DNA of 53,551 bases from Marinilabiliales bacterium. GTDB lineage: Bacteria > Bacteroidota > Bacteroidia > Bacteroidales > F082. The stretch covers positions 1 to 53,551 of the forward strand of contig PKTD01000002.1 in the NCBI GenBank assembly GCA_002869315.1, written 5' to 3'. Made by a program: the position numbers and the translations under genes. The notes under the pieces were generated by a model. That model made no database searches and was not told where the DNA came from. It saw only the letters and a list, made by a program, of their open reading frames with translations. Positions 1 to 8,941 of this stretch are shown piece by piece. Positions within the stretch are counted from its first letter, which is position 1; every line of letters starts with the position of its first letter.

Positions 1-2525
1 ATAACCATACGTTCATATAATGAAAGATATTCATCATTTGAATCTTTCTGGGCGTTTTGTATTTCAATTAAAGCATATTGCTGAATCGTTAATAGCGGTA
101 AAACAACATTTTCTCTTAAACTAATGCTCATTCTGCTTCGGGCATTATCTTCCAGTAATTCTTTATTTCCTGAGACTTTCAGCACCATTTCCTTACTTAA
201 TAAAAACTCATCATAAATCATAGTCCAGAAATTACCAAACTTTTTATCGTTCTTCATATATTGAGTAATCTTGAAATTGGTTTTGCTCATGCTTTGCATG
301 CTGTTGTCAAGCAGGGCTTTAAAAAATGTGGAAGACTTGTATAATTCTTCACATTCTCTGAGGTTTCCCTTTTCTTCCTGTTCTTTTAATGCAGTACCCA
401 ATCCATAAAATCCTGGCACATTTTGTTTCAACTGACTCCATGCGCCAACAAATGGAATTGCTCTTAAATCCTCAAGTTTTAATTTATCAGCACTACCTCT
501 TTTGGCAGGACGACTTCCAATATTTGCCATATTATAATATTTCAAAGTACTCCTTTCCTCAAGAAATGGCATAAACAGTTTATGCTTTTTTAAACTGTCG
601 TATTTCTGATAACTGGTTTCCGATAATTCCTGAATTAATTGTCGTTGATATTCATGTAAAACCGAGGCGGAATTCTTAAACAAATTATTTTCTATTCCGG
701 CAGTAAGCAAATGACTCAGATTATGAACAGCAGCTTCCTTTATTCCATAATGTGAACTAATGGTTTGTCCCTGAACGGTAATTTGAATTTGTTTGCTTTC
801 GATGGTTTTTCCCAGCGCAGAATAAAATTTGTGAGTATTTCCGCCCCCACGTGCCGGCGGACCTCCTCTGCCATCAAAAAATACTACTTCCACCTCATTG
901 TTTCTGGAAACCCCAGTCACATCTTCCTTGGCTCGATAAATTGCCCAGTTGGCCATTAGATATCCTCCATCCTTCGTGCCATCGGAGAACCCTAACATTA
1001 CTGTCTGGCGTGATTTTCGATTTTGTAAATGTTTCTTATAATCGGGCTGATTATATATTACTTCCATCGACTCACCTGCCTGCTTCAAATCATCAATGGT
1101 TTCGAACAAAGGAACAATATCCAGCGTTAATTCTTCAGTTCCATAACTACACATTTTTGCCAAAGCAATAACTCTGGCTATGTCCATGGCGCCTCTACAA
1201 TTGGAAATAATGTATCTGTGGGCTGCCATATTTCCATTCATTTTTTGTATCTGCTTAATAATGCCAAATGAGTCAACAGTATCTTTGATTAATATATCTT
1301 CGGATGATATTTTTTCTGCTAGTTTGTCTATTTTTAGCAGGTATTCCAGTTTATCGTTATGAGGTAGATCATCGAAATTCTGTGGTAATAAATTTGGGTT
1401 TTCACTTACCACAGCCTCAAATGTTTTTGCAATTACCCTGCTATCCTGTCGTATGTCGATGCTGGCAAAGTAAAATCCGAAAAGATTAACTTTTCTTTTA
1501 AAAGATTGTAATTTCTCAATAAATAATCCCTGATGTTTATTTATCAGAGTTTTTTCAATTTCATCCAATTTTGAAATTAAATCATCAAGATCTATATTCT
1601 TCTCACCTCCAGGGTTTGTTAGTTCCTGATAAAGTAATTCATCGAGTTCGTTGAGTATTTCAAAAACACCTCTAAAACTCAATCTGCGTTTCAGCAATTT
1701 TATATCCTGATGATAGCATTTTACAATAGACTCTCTCAAACGAGCGGCAACTTTTTTTGTGGTGTCAACAGTTACAAAAGGGTTTCCATCCCTGTCGCCG
1801 CCAGGCCAAAAACCAAGTGTTATTAATTGATTTTCAGGCAATATCGATTGTTTGAAATTCTGACTTATACGGTCCATGAGTTCGCCAATGGCCGGATAGA
1901 AAATATTACCTAAATACCATGTTAACGAAAGAGCCTCATTATAAGCAGTAGGTTTGTGTTTACGGTAGAAAGGAGTTTTGCCCAATTGCTGAAGTAAATC
2001 ACGAGAATATGCGATATCTCCATTTGTTATTGAATCTGTTAAGTCAGAAGATATAGCCAAAACCTGTCCTGGATAGAATTGAGTTGGGTGAGCGGTTAAT
2101 ACAACTCTGATCCCGAAAGTTGAAAGCACTTCCCTCATCCTGTCATTAAGGTTTTTATTTCTTACTTTGTCACTTAAGCGAGCCCATGAGTCGGAATCGC
2201 CAATATTGTGAATTTTACTGTAGGCCGACTCTTCCAAAGCATCGATTAATACTATCTGCCGTTCTACATACTGTATTACTTTGAATAAAAAAGAAATCCT
2301 GTCTTTTTCATTAAAATGGGATTTATGTTCTTTGAAAAAGTCATTTATTATAACTTCTGGAGAGTGGCCCTGGTCGAATCCCTTTTCACATGCTTTTTGA
2401 AGAAGAGGAAGTAAAAGCCCAGTTTGTTCCACAGCATCTAAAGGAAGAGTTAGGAAAAGGCTATTATATAATTGATATTTTAGTTCAACCAGTTCGTTGT
2501 AAGATTTTTTAATTTGATCGTTCAT
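1..2525 (-). CDS. ppc: Phosphoenolpyruvate carboxylase, C-terminus cut by window edge
   Basis: Converts PEP and bicarbonate to oxaloacetate, the anaplerotic entry to the TCA cycle; cytoplasmic. The frame runs open from an ATG at 2523-2525 to the left edge, giving about 841 residues of a family usually 880-930 long, so only the C-terminal end is missing. Visible family motifs are VLTAHPTQFYPG near residues 142-153 with the catalytic His, GFWPGGDRDGNPFVT near 235-250, GFSDGTKDGGYLMANW, and FDGRGGPPARGGGN near 549-562, the glycine-rich active-site loop in the form typical of Bacteroidota. A TAnnTTTG-type -7 box lies about 30 bp upstream of the start. No frameshift was seen. Identification is firm. 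Confidence 0.97.
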   Translation of the reverse strand, partial: MNDQIKKSYNELVELKYQLYNSLFLTLPLDAVEQTGLLLPLLQKACEKGFDQGHSPEVIINDFFKEHKSHFNEKDRISFLFKVIQYVERQIVLIDALEESAYSKIHNIGDSDSWARLSDKVRNKNLNDRMREVLSTFGIRVVLTAHPTQFYPGQVLAISSDLTDSITNGDIAYSRDLLQQLGKTPFYRKHKPTAYNEALSLTWYLGNIFYPAIGELMDRISQNFKQSILPENQLITLGFWPGGDRDGNPFVTVDTTKKVAARLRESIVKCYHQDIKLLKRRLSFRGVFEILNELDELLYQELTNPGGEKNIDLDDLISKLDEIEKTLINKHQGLFIEKLQSFKRKVNLFGFYFASIDIRQDSRVIAKTFEAVVSENPNLLPQNFDDLPHNDKLEYLLKIDKLAEKISSEDILIKDTVDSFGIIKQIQKMNGNMAAHRYIISNCRGAMDIARVIALAKMCSYGTEELTLDIVPLFETIDDLKQAGESMEVIYNQPDYKKHLQNRKSRQTVMLGFSDGTKDGGYLMANWAIYRAKEDVTGVSRNNEVEVVFFDGRGGPPARGGGNTHKFYSALGKTIESKQIQITVQGQTISSHYGIKEAAVHNLSHLLTAGIENNLFKNSASVLHEYQRQLIQELSETSYQKYDSLKKHKLFMPFLEERSTLKYYNMANIGSRPAKRGSADKLKLEDLRAIPFVGAWSQLKQNVPGFYGLGTALKEQEEKGNLRECEELYKSSTFFKALLDNSMQSMSKTNFKITQYMKNDKKFGNFWTMIYDEFLLSKEMVLKVSGNKELLEDNARSRMSISLRENVVLPLLTIQQYALIEIQNAQKDSNDEYLSLYERMV

Positions 2526-2555
2526 AGAATTATTTTAGTGCACCGAAAACATCTA

Positions 2556-2563
2556 CAAATCTA
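2556..2563 (-). promoter_or_regulatory. Probable -7 element of ppc promoter
   Basis: On the minus strand this reads TAGATTTG, matching the Bacteroidota -7 consensus TAnnTTTG. Transcription would start near 2549, giving a leader of about 24 nt before the ppc ATG. I see no TTG at the expected -33 distance, so support rests on the -7 box alone. Confidence 0.4.
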
Positions 2564-2714
2564 ACTAATAATAAAACCTTAGATATTTAATAAACTATAA
2601 ATGAATTTATCTTTGGAGAAAACCTTCAATATTGTTATAGGAATTGCCATAAAAGAAGGCATTTTTTATTAATGCAACACCCTGAATTATGCTTTAATAT
2701 TTTAAAGAATTAAA

Positions 2715-4463
2715 TTAATCGTAAGAAACAGATTCACCAATTTTTTTGGCCAATTTTATACCCCATTCATGATAACAAACCTTACACATTCTGTTTTCAG
2801 TCCAATTTTTATATACACTTGTAGTCCTTTTATTCCAGCGAATATAATTTCTTTGATTCACTTTTGTACTGCCGCTATATGATACGGTTGTTCCTACATA
2901 TTCATCAACTTTCTCTGAACTTGTACTTTTTGAAATGCCATCCTCTGTTGTTCCCAATTTTATTGCTGCGTAAATTGTATGACATGATGGGCATCTGTCG
3001 AAATTAATTGTGCTGGAAAGTGATGAATACCATAAATATGCGGTACTAAAGGCGAGAATACCAATAAAAAACCACTGATCTGCCACTAATACGACATATA
3101 AATAAAGTAAATATGTAAATAAACTAATTATGATAAAATTGACAAATTTAACTGCCGAATTACCAAGAAATTTCGTGTAAGTAAAAATTTGCAAAAAAGG
3201 ACCTGCAATCATTCTTCCAATAGAGAAAAATAAAAACAACAATATTGCATAAATTCCCATTTTTATTACCCATGCGATAGCCTGTGTAAACCATCCGGAA
3301 TAATCTTTAAAATCTTGCCACCATTGCATTTTTGGAATATTGTCAAGATAAAATGTATAATTAAATATCTTTGTAATTTCCAGATCTTTTAACTGTTGAA
3401 CCAGGAGTATCTTGTCATAAAAATGTCTGCCTCTACGGTGCATTAAACGAGTGCTGTCAGCAACATTATTTTTGTTTAAAATCACCAATAAGCCAACATA
3501 TTTGTTTTTATTTCCAAAAACATGTAGTTGTTTAAAATAAGCCTGATATGTATTTTTTGTTTTGATATATGAAGTAGCCGGGCCATATTTTTCTTCTATA
3601 CTTTTCAGAGAATCGCCAATAACATTTTGCTGTATGGCTTTCTCTGTAGTTGAAAAGTTATAGTCGGGATTTAGTTCTGGAATACTGTCGAATATCAAAG
3701 TATTAAAGTTCTTTTCCAGGACCCATCTTACGCGACCATCATCAAGTTTAACTTTCAGGAATTTTACAGTTTTATAACTCATCCTGGATTCTTCACGATC
3801 GATGACTTTTACCAAGGTTTTTGCCGGTATGGTATCCACCCTTTTGCCACCAATTTTTTTGAAGGTCCAAACGGTTTTTTTCGACTTTGCCTTATCAGCA
3901 CCCTTTAGAACTGTAAATGGCACAAATCCCCTTTGTCCGTCATCAGTTTCTACCTGAAACCATTTTTTATTTACTGAGGCTATGGGTTTTAGTTTGCTTC
4001 CTTTTGAAAGACGTACCTTTGTTTTGATATTGAGTTCATCTTCTTTGGGATCTTCTGTATTCCACAGTAAATCAGTTGATTTTGTAGTAACAAACCATTC
4101 GGGATTATAATTAATTTCAGGATATTTATAAGTGTTAATGCTTACCAAAAAGCCAATTCCCACTATACCTAATAAACTAAATATTACGGCAGTAATTATT
4201 TTATCCTTGTATTTTGGATATTTAGTGTCTGCAGTTTTTATAGTGTCTTCAATGTAATCTATCCACTCCTTGGTGTAATCATCATCCACATCTAATTTGT
4301 GAATTTCTTTGAGAATTTTTTTTGATTTTTTTATTTCACTTCTGGAATTAGGATAACGATATTCTTCCCCGTCATCATTAATACCAACATGGCTCCATAA
4401 ATTGTAAATCTTCTCATATAGTTTTTTAGCCTGTGAGTTTGGATCATTAAGATTATTTGACAT
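2715..4463 (-). CDS. Membrane protein with SH3-like domains and C-terminal zinc ribbon
   Basis: 582 aa, not assigned to a named family. Residues 1-86 are charged and helical with no signal peptide. A transmembrane helix spans about 88-108. Then come two SH3b-like segments (about 122-185 and 195-255), the first with the WFQVETDDGQRGFVPF pattern, the second with VKLDDGRVRWVLEKNF. A further soluble region is followed by three or so hydrophobic helices (about 395-485). The C-terminus holds two CxxC pairs (CPSCHTIYAA and CKVCYHEW), a likely zinc ribbon. The gene stands alone: 189 bp separates it from ppc downstream and a long inverted repeat lies upstream. SH3b domains often bind peptidoglycan or peptides, so an envelope sensing role is possible but is inference. 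Confidence 0.75.
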   Translation of the reverse strand: MSNNLNDPNSQAKKLYEKIYNLWSHVGINDDGEEYRYPNSRSEIKKSKKILKEIHKLDVDDDYTKEWIDYIEDTIKTADTKYPKYKDKIITAVIFSLLGIVGIGFLVSINTYKYPEINYNPEWFVTTKSTDLLWNTEDPKEDELNIKTKVRLSKGSKLKPIASVNKKWFQVETDDGQRGFVPFTVLKGADKAKSKKTVWTFKKIGGKRVDTIPAKTLVKVIDREESRMSYKTVKFLKVKLDDGRVRWVLEKNFNTLIFDSIPELNPDYNFSTTEKAIQQNVIGDSLKSIEEKYGPATSYIKTKNTYQAYFKQLHVFGNKNKYVGLLVILNKNNVADSTRLMHRRGRHFYDKILLVQQLKDLEITKIFNYTFYLDNIPKMQWWQDFKDYSGWFTQAIAWVIKMGIYAILLFLFFSIGRMIAGPFLQIFTYTKFLGNSAVKFVNFIIISLFTYLLYLYVVLVADQWFFIGILAFSTAYLWYSSLSSTINFDRCPSCHTIYAAIKLGTTEDGISKSTSSEKVDEYVGTTVSYSGSTKVNQRNYIRWNKRTTSVYKNWTENRMCKVCYHEWGIKLAKKIGESVSYD

Positions 4464-4548
4464 AGTGCGTTAATTTTTTTCACTATAAAAATATCAATAT
4501 AGATCGAATATTAATTAATTTATAAATGATATTTATCAAAGTAAATTG

Positions 4549-4590
4549 ATTAATTTACCTGTAATCCAATTTTGATACAGGCAAATTAAT
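4549..4590. repeat. Long inverted repeat in intergenic gap (15-bp arms)
   Basis: Arms 4549-4563 and 4576-4590 (ATTAATTTACCTGTA and TACAGGCAAATTAAT) are complementary over 15 bp apart from one pair, which would be a G-U wobble in minus-strand RNA; the loop is 12 nt. It lies between the end of the T9SS protein gene (4627) and the start of the SH3/zinc-ribbon gene (4463). There is no following T-run on either strand, so it is not a clear intrinsic terminator. It could be an mRNA-stabilising hairpin or an operator. Confidence 0.6.
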
Positions 4591-4626
4591 ATTCCAATAA
4601 TTGATTATAAAAATGAAGCAACTGCA

Positions 4627-7527
4627 TCAAAACAAAATAACTTTGATGTTTTTGGAAATTTCAGGACCTCTAACCACTAGCAAATAAGTCCCTTTTGTCC
4701 TTGTAGCATCTTCCTCAATATTTATAAGGTGCTGATTAGGGTCGATTTTTTTTCTTAAAACGATTTGACCTAATTTATTAATCAATAATAATTCATCCAA
4801 CTTCATATTTTCAGGAATTTTGACAGATAGACTTCCATTTGATGGATTGGGAAAAGCTAGTATTTCATTTTCATTCTTTATATTTTCATCTGTTGACAAT
4901 GTTGTGCTAACTGAAATATTATCGATAAACAGAGGATTCCCAATTGAACTATATGTCTCAAATGCAATTTGTATGTCATGCATAAACTCCCAATTGTCAA
5001 GGTTTAATGAAATACAATCGGCCCCCCAGCCTTCTGCACACCAGTCGGAAGAAATTTCTGGCCAAAAGTTTTCGGTAAGTTCATGTGTTGCAAAAGAACC
5101 GCTTCCATCTTCACCAGCAGTGAAAACTTTTTCCCATGTTATACCGCAATCAGGACTTATATAAATATTTAAGGAGTCGGATATTGGCATATACTTATTG
5201 GCATAAGCGTGTTGTAAATCCAGTATTACATCGGTAGAGCCAGTAAAATTTAAAGGAGGGCTTATGAGCCTGTCGTATTTTCCAATTAAATATGATTGAA
5301 ACTGCAGTCCCATGGCCTGATTACCAGGGCTTGTTCCTCCAATATTTTCCAATTCCCACGTGACCGATTCATCGGGATTTTCTATTAACCAATCATCTGG
5401 CTTGTAGCTGTCTTCTTCAAAAGATTCAATATATGGCAATGTATAACCGCCTGCAGAAATCATATCGAATTTAGTAATTGAAGAACTTCCATTTAAATTC
5501 CAAACGGTCAGACTTACAGAGTATAAATTAGCCTCATCAAACACCACTTCCGGATTTTGACTGTATTTATCTGTGCCATTTACAAAAGTAATATCTGAGG
5601 GATCGAATTGCCATTCCCAACTTATTGGGCTGTATTCTGATAAATCGGTGAACTTCACTTCTTTGCCGGTACAAACAGCGGTAATATCCGAAGTAAACTC
5701 TACATCTGGTAAAATACTCGTACTTGTACTTATATAATTTTCTTTGGTAAGAGTATCACTTCCTAAGCTATTTGAAGCAATAAGAGTAACATCAAAACTA
5801 CCTTCCTGATCAAAAAGTATTTCTCCCGGATTTTGCATACTTGATGTTGCGGGTGTTCCACCCTCAAAACTCCATTCCCAGCTAGTAGGTACTCCTAAAC
5901 TTAAGTCGGAGAAATTGATTGTTTCTCCTGTAGGAATTAGTATTTCGTCGGCCTCAAAATCAACTACCGGAATAAATGAAGGTTTTACAAAAGCCCAATA
6001 TGTTCCCCAAATACTGTTTCCTGTAGGCATTTCGGCATACTCATGAAGAGCCCAAAAATCAATATCATCTACCGGATCTACTGAAACCGATGAATAATCA
6101 CCCCAACGATTTCTGTCACCTCCATATGTTTTATAGTAGGATGCCAGGCCTTCTTTGTAAATGTGAACATCACGCATGCTGCCAGGTTCATCAATATGGT
6201 CTTTATATGAATAGCCAGCACTTGCATAAATATTATCTGAAAATACACCATGCCCTATGAGAACATCTTCATTGGCATTTACAGCGATACTAGGAAATGC
6301 ATAGGAATACTCCTGGTTTTCATCTTCTATCCTGCCTCTTTCTAGTATAACACCATTTGTATCAAGATTCCACCATTGTATTGCTGTATAAGTGGGGTCG
6401 TCAGCAGGCAGATAAATATGATGTACTGCCCACAATTTATTATTCCTAAAAATCATAGTATGCATTCGGGCATCAACGCTGTTTAGTTTTTCACTGCTTC
6501 CCAGTTGTGGTAGAAAATCACCATGGTTTTCATAAGACCAGTTTTCCCATGGTTCCGGAATCCCTATGGATCCTTCCAGTTCAAAAACAGGATCTACGGT
6601 GGTGCCACTAAGCGTAAAAAGATTTATATAACCAGAACCATTATCATTACCATCACCGGTTGATATTAGGTAAAGGTTTTCTTCTTCCTCATCATAAGTA
6701 AAAGCCGGTACAATAGCAGAACCCAGGTTAGTAGTAAACTTGTTTAAACTAATATCATCATCACCATTAAAAGCAGCATTTTTATCAAGCGTAAAAACCA
6801 CAAATTCAACTGCTTCAAAAGCAGAGTTTCTCATAATACCACCTATGCTTATCCACTTTTTATTAAATCCTAAATTGGGATAGTCGAACCATAAAATGTT
6901 GTCGGTATCTGTATCAAACCAATAAAAATTCCAGTCATCCAGAGGGTTTGATGTTGTGCTCACGCACACATAAATTCTCGATGTGGTAGAAGTTGAACCA
7001 CTGGGTGTAATCATTATCCATCTGTTTTGATAAGGGTCGTATACTATCTTAGGATCAAAAGTGCCTCCATTCCCAGGCATAGGCTCCCACCAGTTGGAAA
7101 GTGATGTGGTAAATAATTCATTTCCTGATTTGTCGGTAATGCGTACTTGAGGATTGAGGGTTTGCATTAAATGATTTGGTCCTGCCGCACCATTAACATC
7201 TGGAGGTATGGAAGTACCATTGTCGATTAATCCAGCAAAAGAAGTATCTGGTACAGGTGAAGCGATTGTAGGGCCATAACTTTCTTTGGATCTGGTGTTT
7301 ATTTCTTCCTGATTTATGATATTTGATTTGGAAAAAGTCCATTTTTCAGGCTTCCAATTTTTATTAGGTCTTTTAAATACAGTACTTGAGGGTTTAATTT
7401 GTTTTTTCGTCAAAATACTTACTCTTGCCTCTTTATGAGCCTTTCCTTTTTCAGCTTCATAGTTTTGTGCAAAGTTGTTTGTAAGTAAATAGAAAAACAG
7501 AATAAGGGCAATGGTCAGACTCTTCAT
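4627..7527 (-). CDS. Secreted PKD-domain protein with T9SS type A sorting domain
   Basis: 966 aa surface or secreted protein exported by Sec and then by the type IX secretion system. A signal peptide occupies residues 1-20 (Lys then a hydrophobic stretch ending NNFAQ). Residues about 80-530 contain Trp/Asp-rich repeats that look like a beta-propeller and include PPDVNGAAGPNHLMQ. Two PKD domains follow (about 530-610 and 615-700; PTSWEWSFEGG and ISWEWQF). A jelly-roll-like module with ESFEE and IDNISVSTT spans about 705-885. The last 80 residues are a type A sorting domain with FPNPSNG and a final KVILF. No catalytic motif was recognised, so binding or adhesion is the likely role. Transcribed alone. 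Confidence 0.85.
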   Translation of the reverse strand: MKSLTIALILFFYLLTNNFAQNYEAEKGKAHKEARVSILTKKQIKPSSTVFKRPNKNWKPEKWTFSKSNIINQEEINTRSKESYGPTIASPVPDTSFAGLIDNGTSIPPDVNGAAGPNHLMQTLNPQVRITDKSGNELFTTSLSNWWEPMPGNGGTFDPKIVYDPYQNRWIMITPSGSTSTTSRIYVCVSTTSNPLDDWNFYWFDTDTDNILWFDYPNLGFNKKWISIGGIMRNSAFEAVEFVVFTLDKNAAFNGDDDISLNKFTTNLGSAIVPAFTYDEEEENLYLISTGDGNDNGSGYINLFTLSGTTVDPVFELEGSIGIPEPWENWSYENHGDFLPQLGSSEKLNSVDARMHTMIFRNNKLWAVHHIYLPADDPTYTAIQWWNLDTNGVILERGRIEDENQEYSYAFPSIAVNANEDVLIGHGVFSDNIYASAGYSYKDHIDEPGSMRDVHIYKEGLASYYKTYGGDRNRWGDYSSVSVDPVDDIDFWALHEYAEMPTGNSIWGTYWAFVKPSFIPVVDFEADEILIPTGETINFSDLSLGVPTSWEWSFEGGTPATSSMQNPGEILFDQEGSFDVTLIASNSLGSDTLTKENYISTSTSILPDVEFTSDITAVCTGKEVKFTDLSEYSPISWEWQFDPSDITFVNGTDKYSQNPEVVFDEANLYSVSLTVWNLNGSSSITKFDMISAGGYTLPYIESFEEDSYKPDDWLIENPDESVTWELENIGGTSPGNQAMGLQFQSYLIGKYDRLISPPLNFTGSTDVILDLQHAYANKYMPISDSLNIYISPDCGITWEKVFTAGEDGSGSFATHELTENFWPEISSDWCAEGWGADCISLNLDNWEFMHDIQIAFETYSSIGNPLFIDNISVSTTLSTDENIKNENEILAFPNPSNGSLSVKIPENMKLDELLLINKLGQIVLRKKIDPNQHLINIEEDATRTKGTYLLVVRGPEISKNIKVILF

Positions 7528-7555
7528 ATCGATTTGTTGTTGTTGAATATAACAA

Positions 7556-7563
7556 CAAATATA
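7556..7563 (-). promoter_or_regulatory. Possible -7 element for the T9SS PKD protein gene
   Basis: Minus-strand TATATTTG matches TAnnTTTG and lies 29 bp upstream of the ATG at 7527. No -33 TTG is at standard spacing. Support is modest because the area is AT-rich. Confidence 0.35.
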
Positions 7564-7660
7564 TAATTAGATTTAAAATTATTAAAATCAATATTATAAA
7601 CAACTATCGATTAAGACCTAATTTCTGATAAAAACCAGATTCTGGAAAGGAAATTAATCC

Positions 7661-8122
7661 TTATGTATTAAAAATTTCAATTAGTTTTTTCTCTCTGAAG
7701 TTAAAAATCTGATCAATTTTGTTTTTAATAATCAGCGAGTTGGCTATTTTACCTATTATTCCAAATGGGGGGCTGTAGGTTAAGATGTCTTTCATTAATA
7801 CGCCATTTTTTGTTTCTTCAATGAAGTGTTCATGATGCCATATTTTATAAGGACCAATGATCTGTTCATCAACGAAATATTCCATCTCTTTTACATGAGT
7901 AATTTCTGTTACCCATGTCATTGGGATTTTTAGTAAAGGAGATACTTTATAAATAATGATCTGGCCTTCATACATTTTTTCTTTTTCCTGCTTCGATTGA
8001 ATATTAAATCCCATATATTCCGGAGTAATCAACTTAAGGTTATCAGGACTGGATATAAAATCCCATACTTCGCTGAGGCTGGCATTGAGTAATTGTTCCG
8101 TTTTGTACTGAAAAACTGACAT
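7661..8122 (-). CDS. SRPBCC (START-like) family protein
   Basis: 153 aa cytoplasmic protein of the START/polyketide-cyclase-like superfamily. The N-terminus has the typical strand-helix opening with EVWDFISSPDNLKLITPEYMG, followed by alternating beta strands (MTWVTEITHV, YFVDEQIIGPYKIWHHEHF) and a C-terminal helix. These folds form a hydrophobic pocket; the ligand cannot be told from sequence. It lies 4 bp downstream of the Lacal_2735-type gene and shares its direction, and the CIA30 gene is 22 bp further upstream, so the three probably form one transcript. Length is normal for the family. Confidence 0.85.
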   Translation of the reverse strand: MSVFQYKTEQLLNASLSEVWDFISSPDNLKLITPEYMGFNIQSKQEKEKMYEGQIIIYKVSPLLKIPMTWVTEITHVKEMEYFVDEQIIGPYKIWHHEHFIEETKNGVLMKDILTYSPPFGIIGKIANSLIIKNKIDQIFNFREKKLIEIFNT

Positions 8123-8126
8123 GAGC

Positions 8127-8294
8127 TTAGTTTTTTAAATTATCTATTTCCTCGAGAATTTTTTGAGCTTCTGCATATTTTTTTTCGCTCTCAATTCTAC
8201 TGCTGGTTGATAATTTATGAGATTCCTGAAGAAGACGCTCATATTTATCATATAACTTATCTTCTTTTGACTTGGATTTAAAAATATTAAACAT
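8127..8294 (-). CDS. Lacal_2735 family small protein
   Basis: 55 aa ORF below usual length cut-offs, starting MFNIFKSKSKEDKLYDKYER and ending EEIDNLKN. The MFxxFKxKS start, the KYxxLLxEShKLS segment and the AEAxxILxEI segment match the Lacal_2735 family of very small, highly charged helical proteins found across Bacteroidota. Function is unknown. Almost the whole chain is predicted helix with a coiled-coil-like charge pattern. It fits exactly between the CIA30 gene (22 bp upstream) and the SRPBCC gene (4 bp downstream), which supports it being real and co-transcribed. Confidence 0.8.
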   Translation of the reverse strand: MFNIFKSKSKEDKLYDKYERLLQESHKLSTSSRIESEKKYAEAQKILEEIDNLKN

Positions 8295-8316
8295 AATTTT
8301 AGTTTTTAGTATTGTT

Positions 8317-8859
8317 TCAAAATAATTTAATGTAGTCGATTTCTATTTCAAAATCACCCTCTTTTTTATTGCTAACGATTAGTCCCATTCGGGAAATATC
8401 TTTAAAATCATTAGCATCTACTATTTTACTTCTTTCGTTATTCAATATGTATTCTTTAAACTCATCTAAAGAAACTGTAACAGTTGTCCATTCCCATGAA
8501 GTTTCGGTAAATGATTTTTTAAGATAAGGCATGAAGAATTGCTCATATTTCAAAAATCTTATTCCAAAGGCCTGACCTTTACTTCTATACCTGATTTCCA
8601 ATTTAGTATAATCAGAATAATCCTGATCATTCTTAGGCCCTCTGAGTGAAGCAAATCCTCCATTATTTTCTAATGAAATATTACCCTTAAACGAAAGAGT
8701 ATTATCTGCAATTAATGAAGTGGAACTTGATAGGCCACCCATTACTCCATCTACAACAACAACCCATTCTTTTCCACTTTTGTTTTCACCAAAATCGATA
8801 GTGTAAGACGAATCTGGAGGCGGTATTAACATGTTAATTATGATTAGTAAAATGGTCAT
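8317..8859 (-). CDS. CIA30 family protein
   Basis: 180 aa protein resembling the CIA30 family (complex I intermediate-associated protein 30), a galactose-binding-like beta-sandwich. Characteristic stretches are VVVDGVMGGLSSS, FKGNISLENNGGFASLRG, the central RYRSKGQAFGIRF strand and the closing FEIEIDYIKLF. The first 15 residues are hydrophobic (TILLIIINMLI), so it may have a short signal peptide or anchor, although no clear cleavage site is seen. In bacteria these proteins are not proven complex I factors; the name reflects homology only. It leads the CIA30, Lacal_2735 and SRPBCC cluster. Confidence 0.85.
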   Translation of the reverse strand: MTILLIIINMLIPPPDSSYTIDFGENKSGKEWVVVVDGVMGGLSSSTSLIADNTLSFKGNISLENNGGFASLRGPKNDQDYSDYTKLEIRYRSKGQAFGIRFLKYEQFFMPYLKKSFTETSWEWTTVTVSLDEFKEYILNNERSKIVDANDFKDISRMGLIVSNKKEGDFEIEIDYIKLF

Positions 8860-8888
8860 GATATTGAAATATTTATATTTAGTAAAAT

Positions 8889-8922
8889 AACGGTTAGTAG
8901 TAAATCATTACTACCAACCGTT
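8889..8922 (-). terminator. Intrinsic terminator downstream of the FAS1 gene
   Basis: A 15-bp stem (AACGGTT-A-GTAGTAA, loop ATCA, TTACTAC-C-AACCGTT). The one mismatch on the plus strand becomes a G-U pair in minus-strand RNA, and the stem is followed in that direction by ATTTTAC. It sits 20 bp beyond the stop of the FAS1 gene and separates it from the CIA30 gene. The T-run is short, so termination may be partial. Confidence 0.65.
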
Positions 8923-8941
8923 CAACCAACATTAAAGAAAT

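Noticed and set aside
851-1171. Plus-strand 106-aa frame within ppc
   Set aside because: Antisense shadow of a strongly conserved gene; no motif or start signal.
7537-7558. TTGTTGTT/AACAACAA hairpin before the T9SS PKD gene
   Set aside because: A simple repeat; the probable start point lies inside it, so it would not form in the mRNA.
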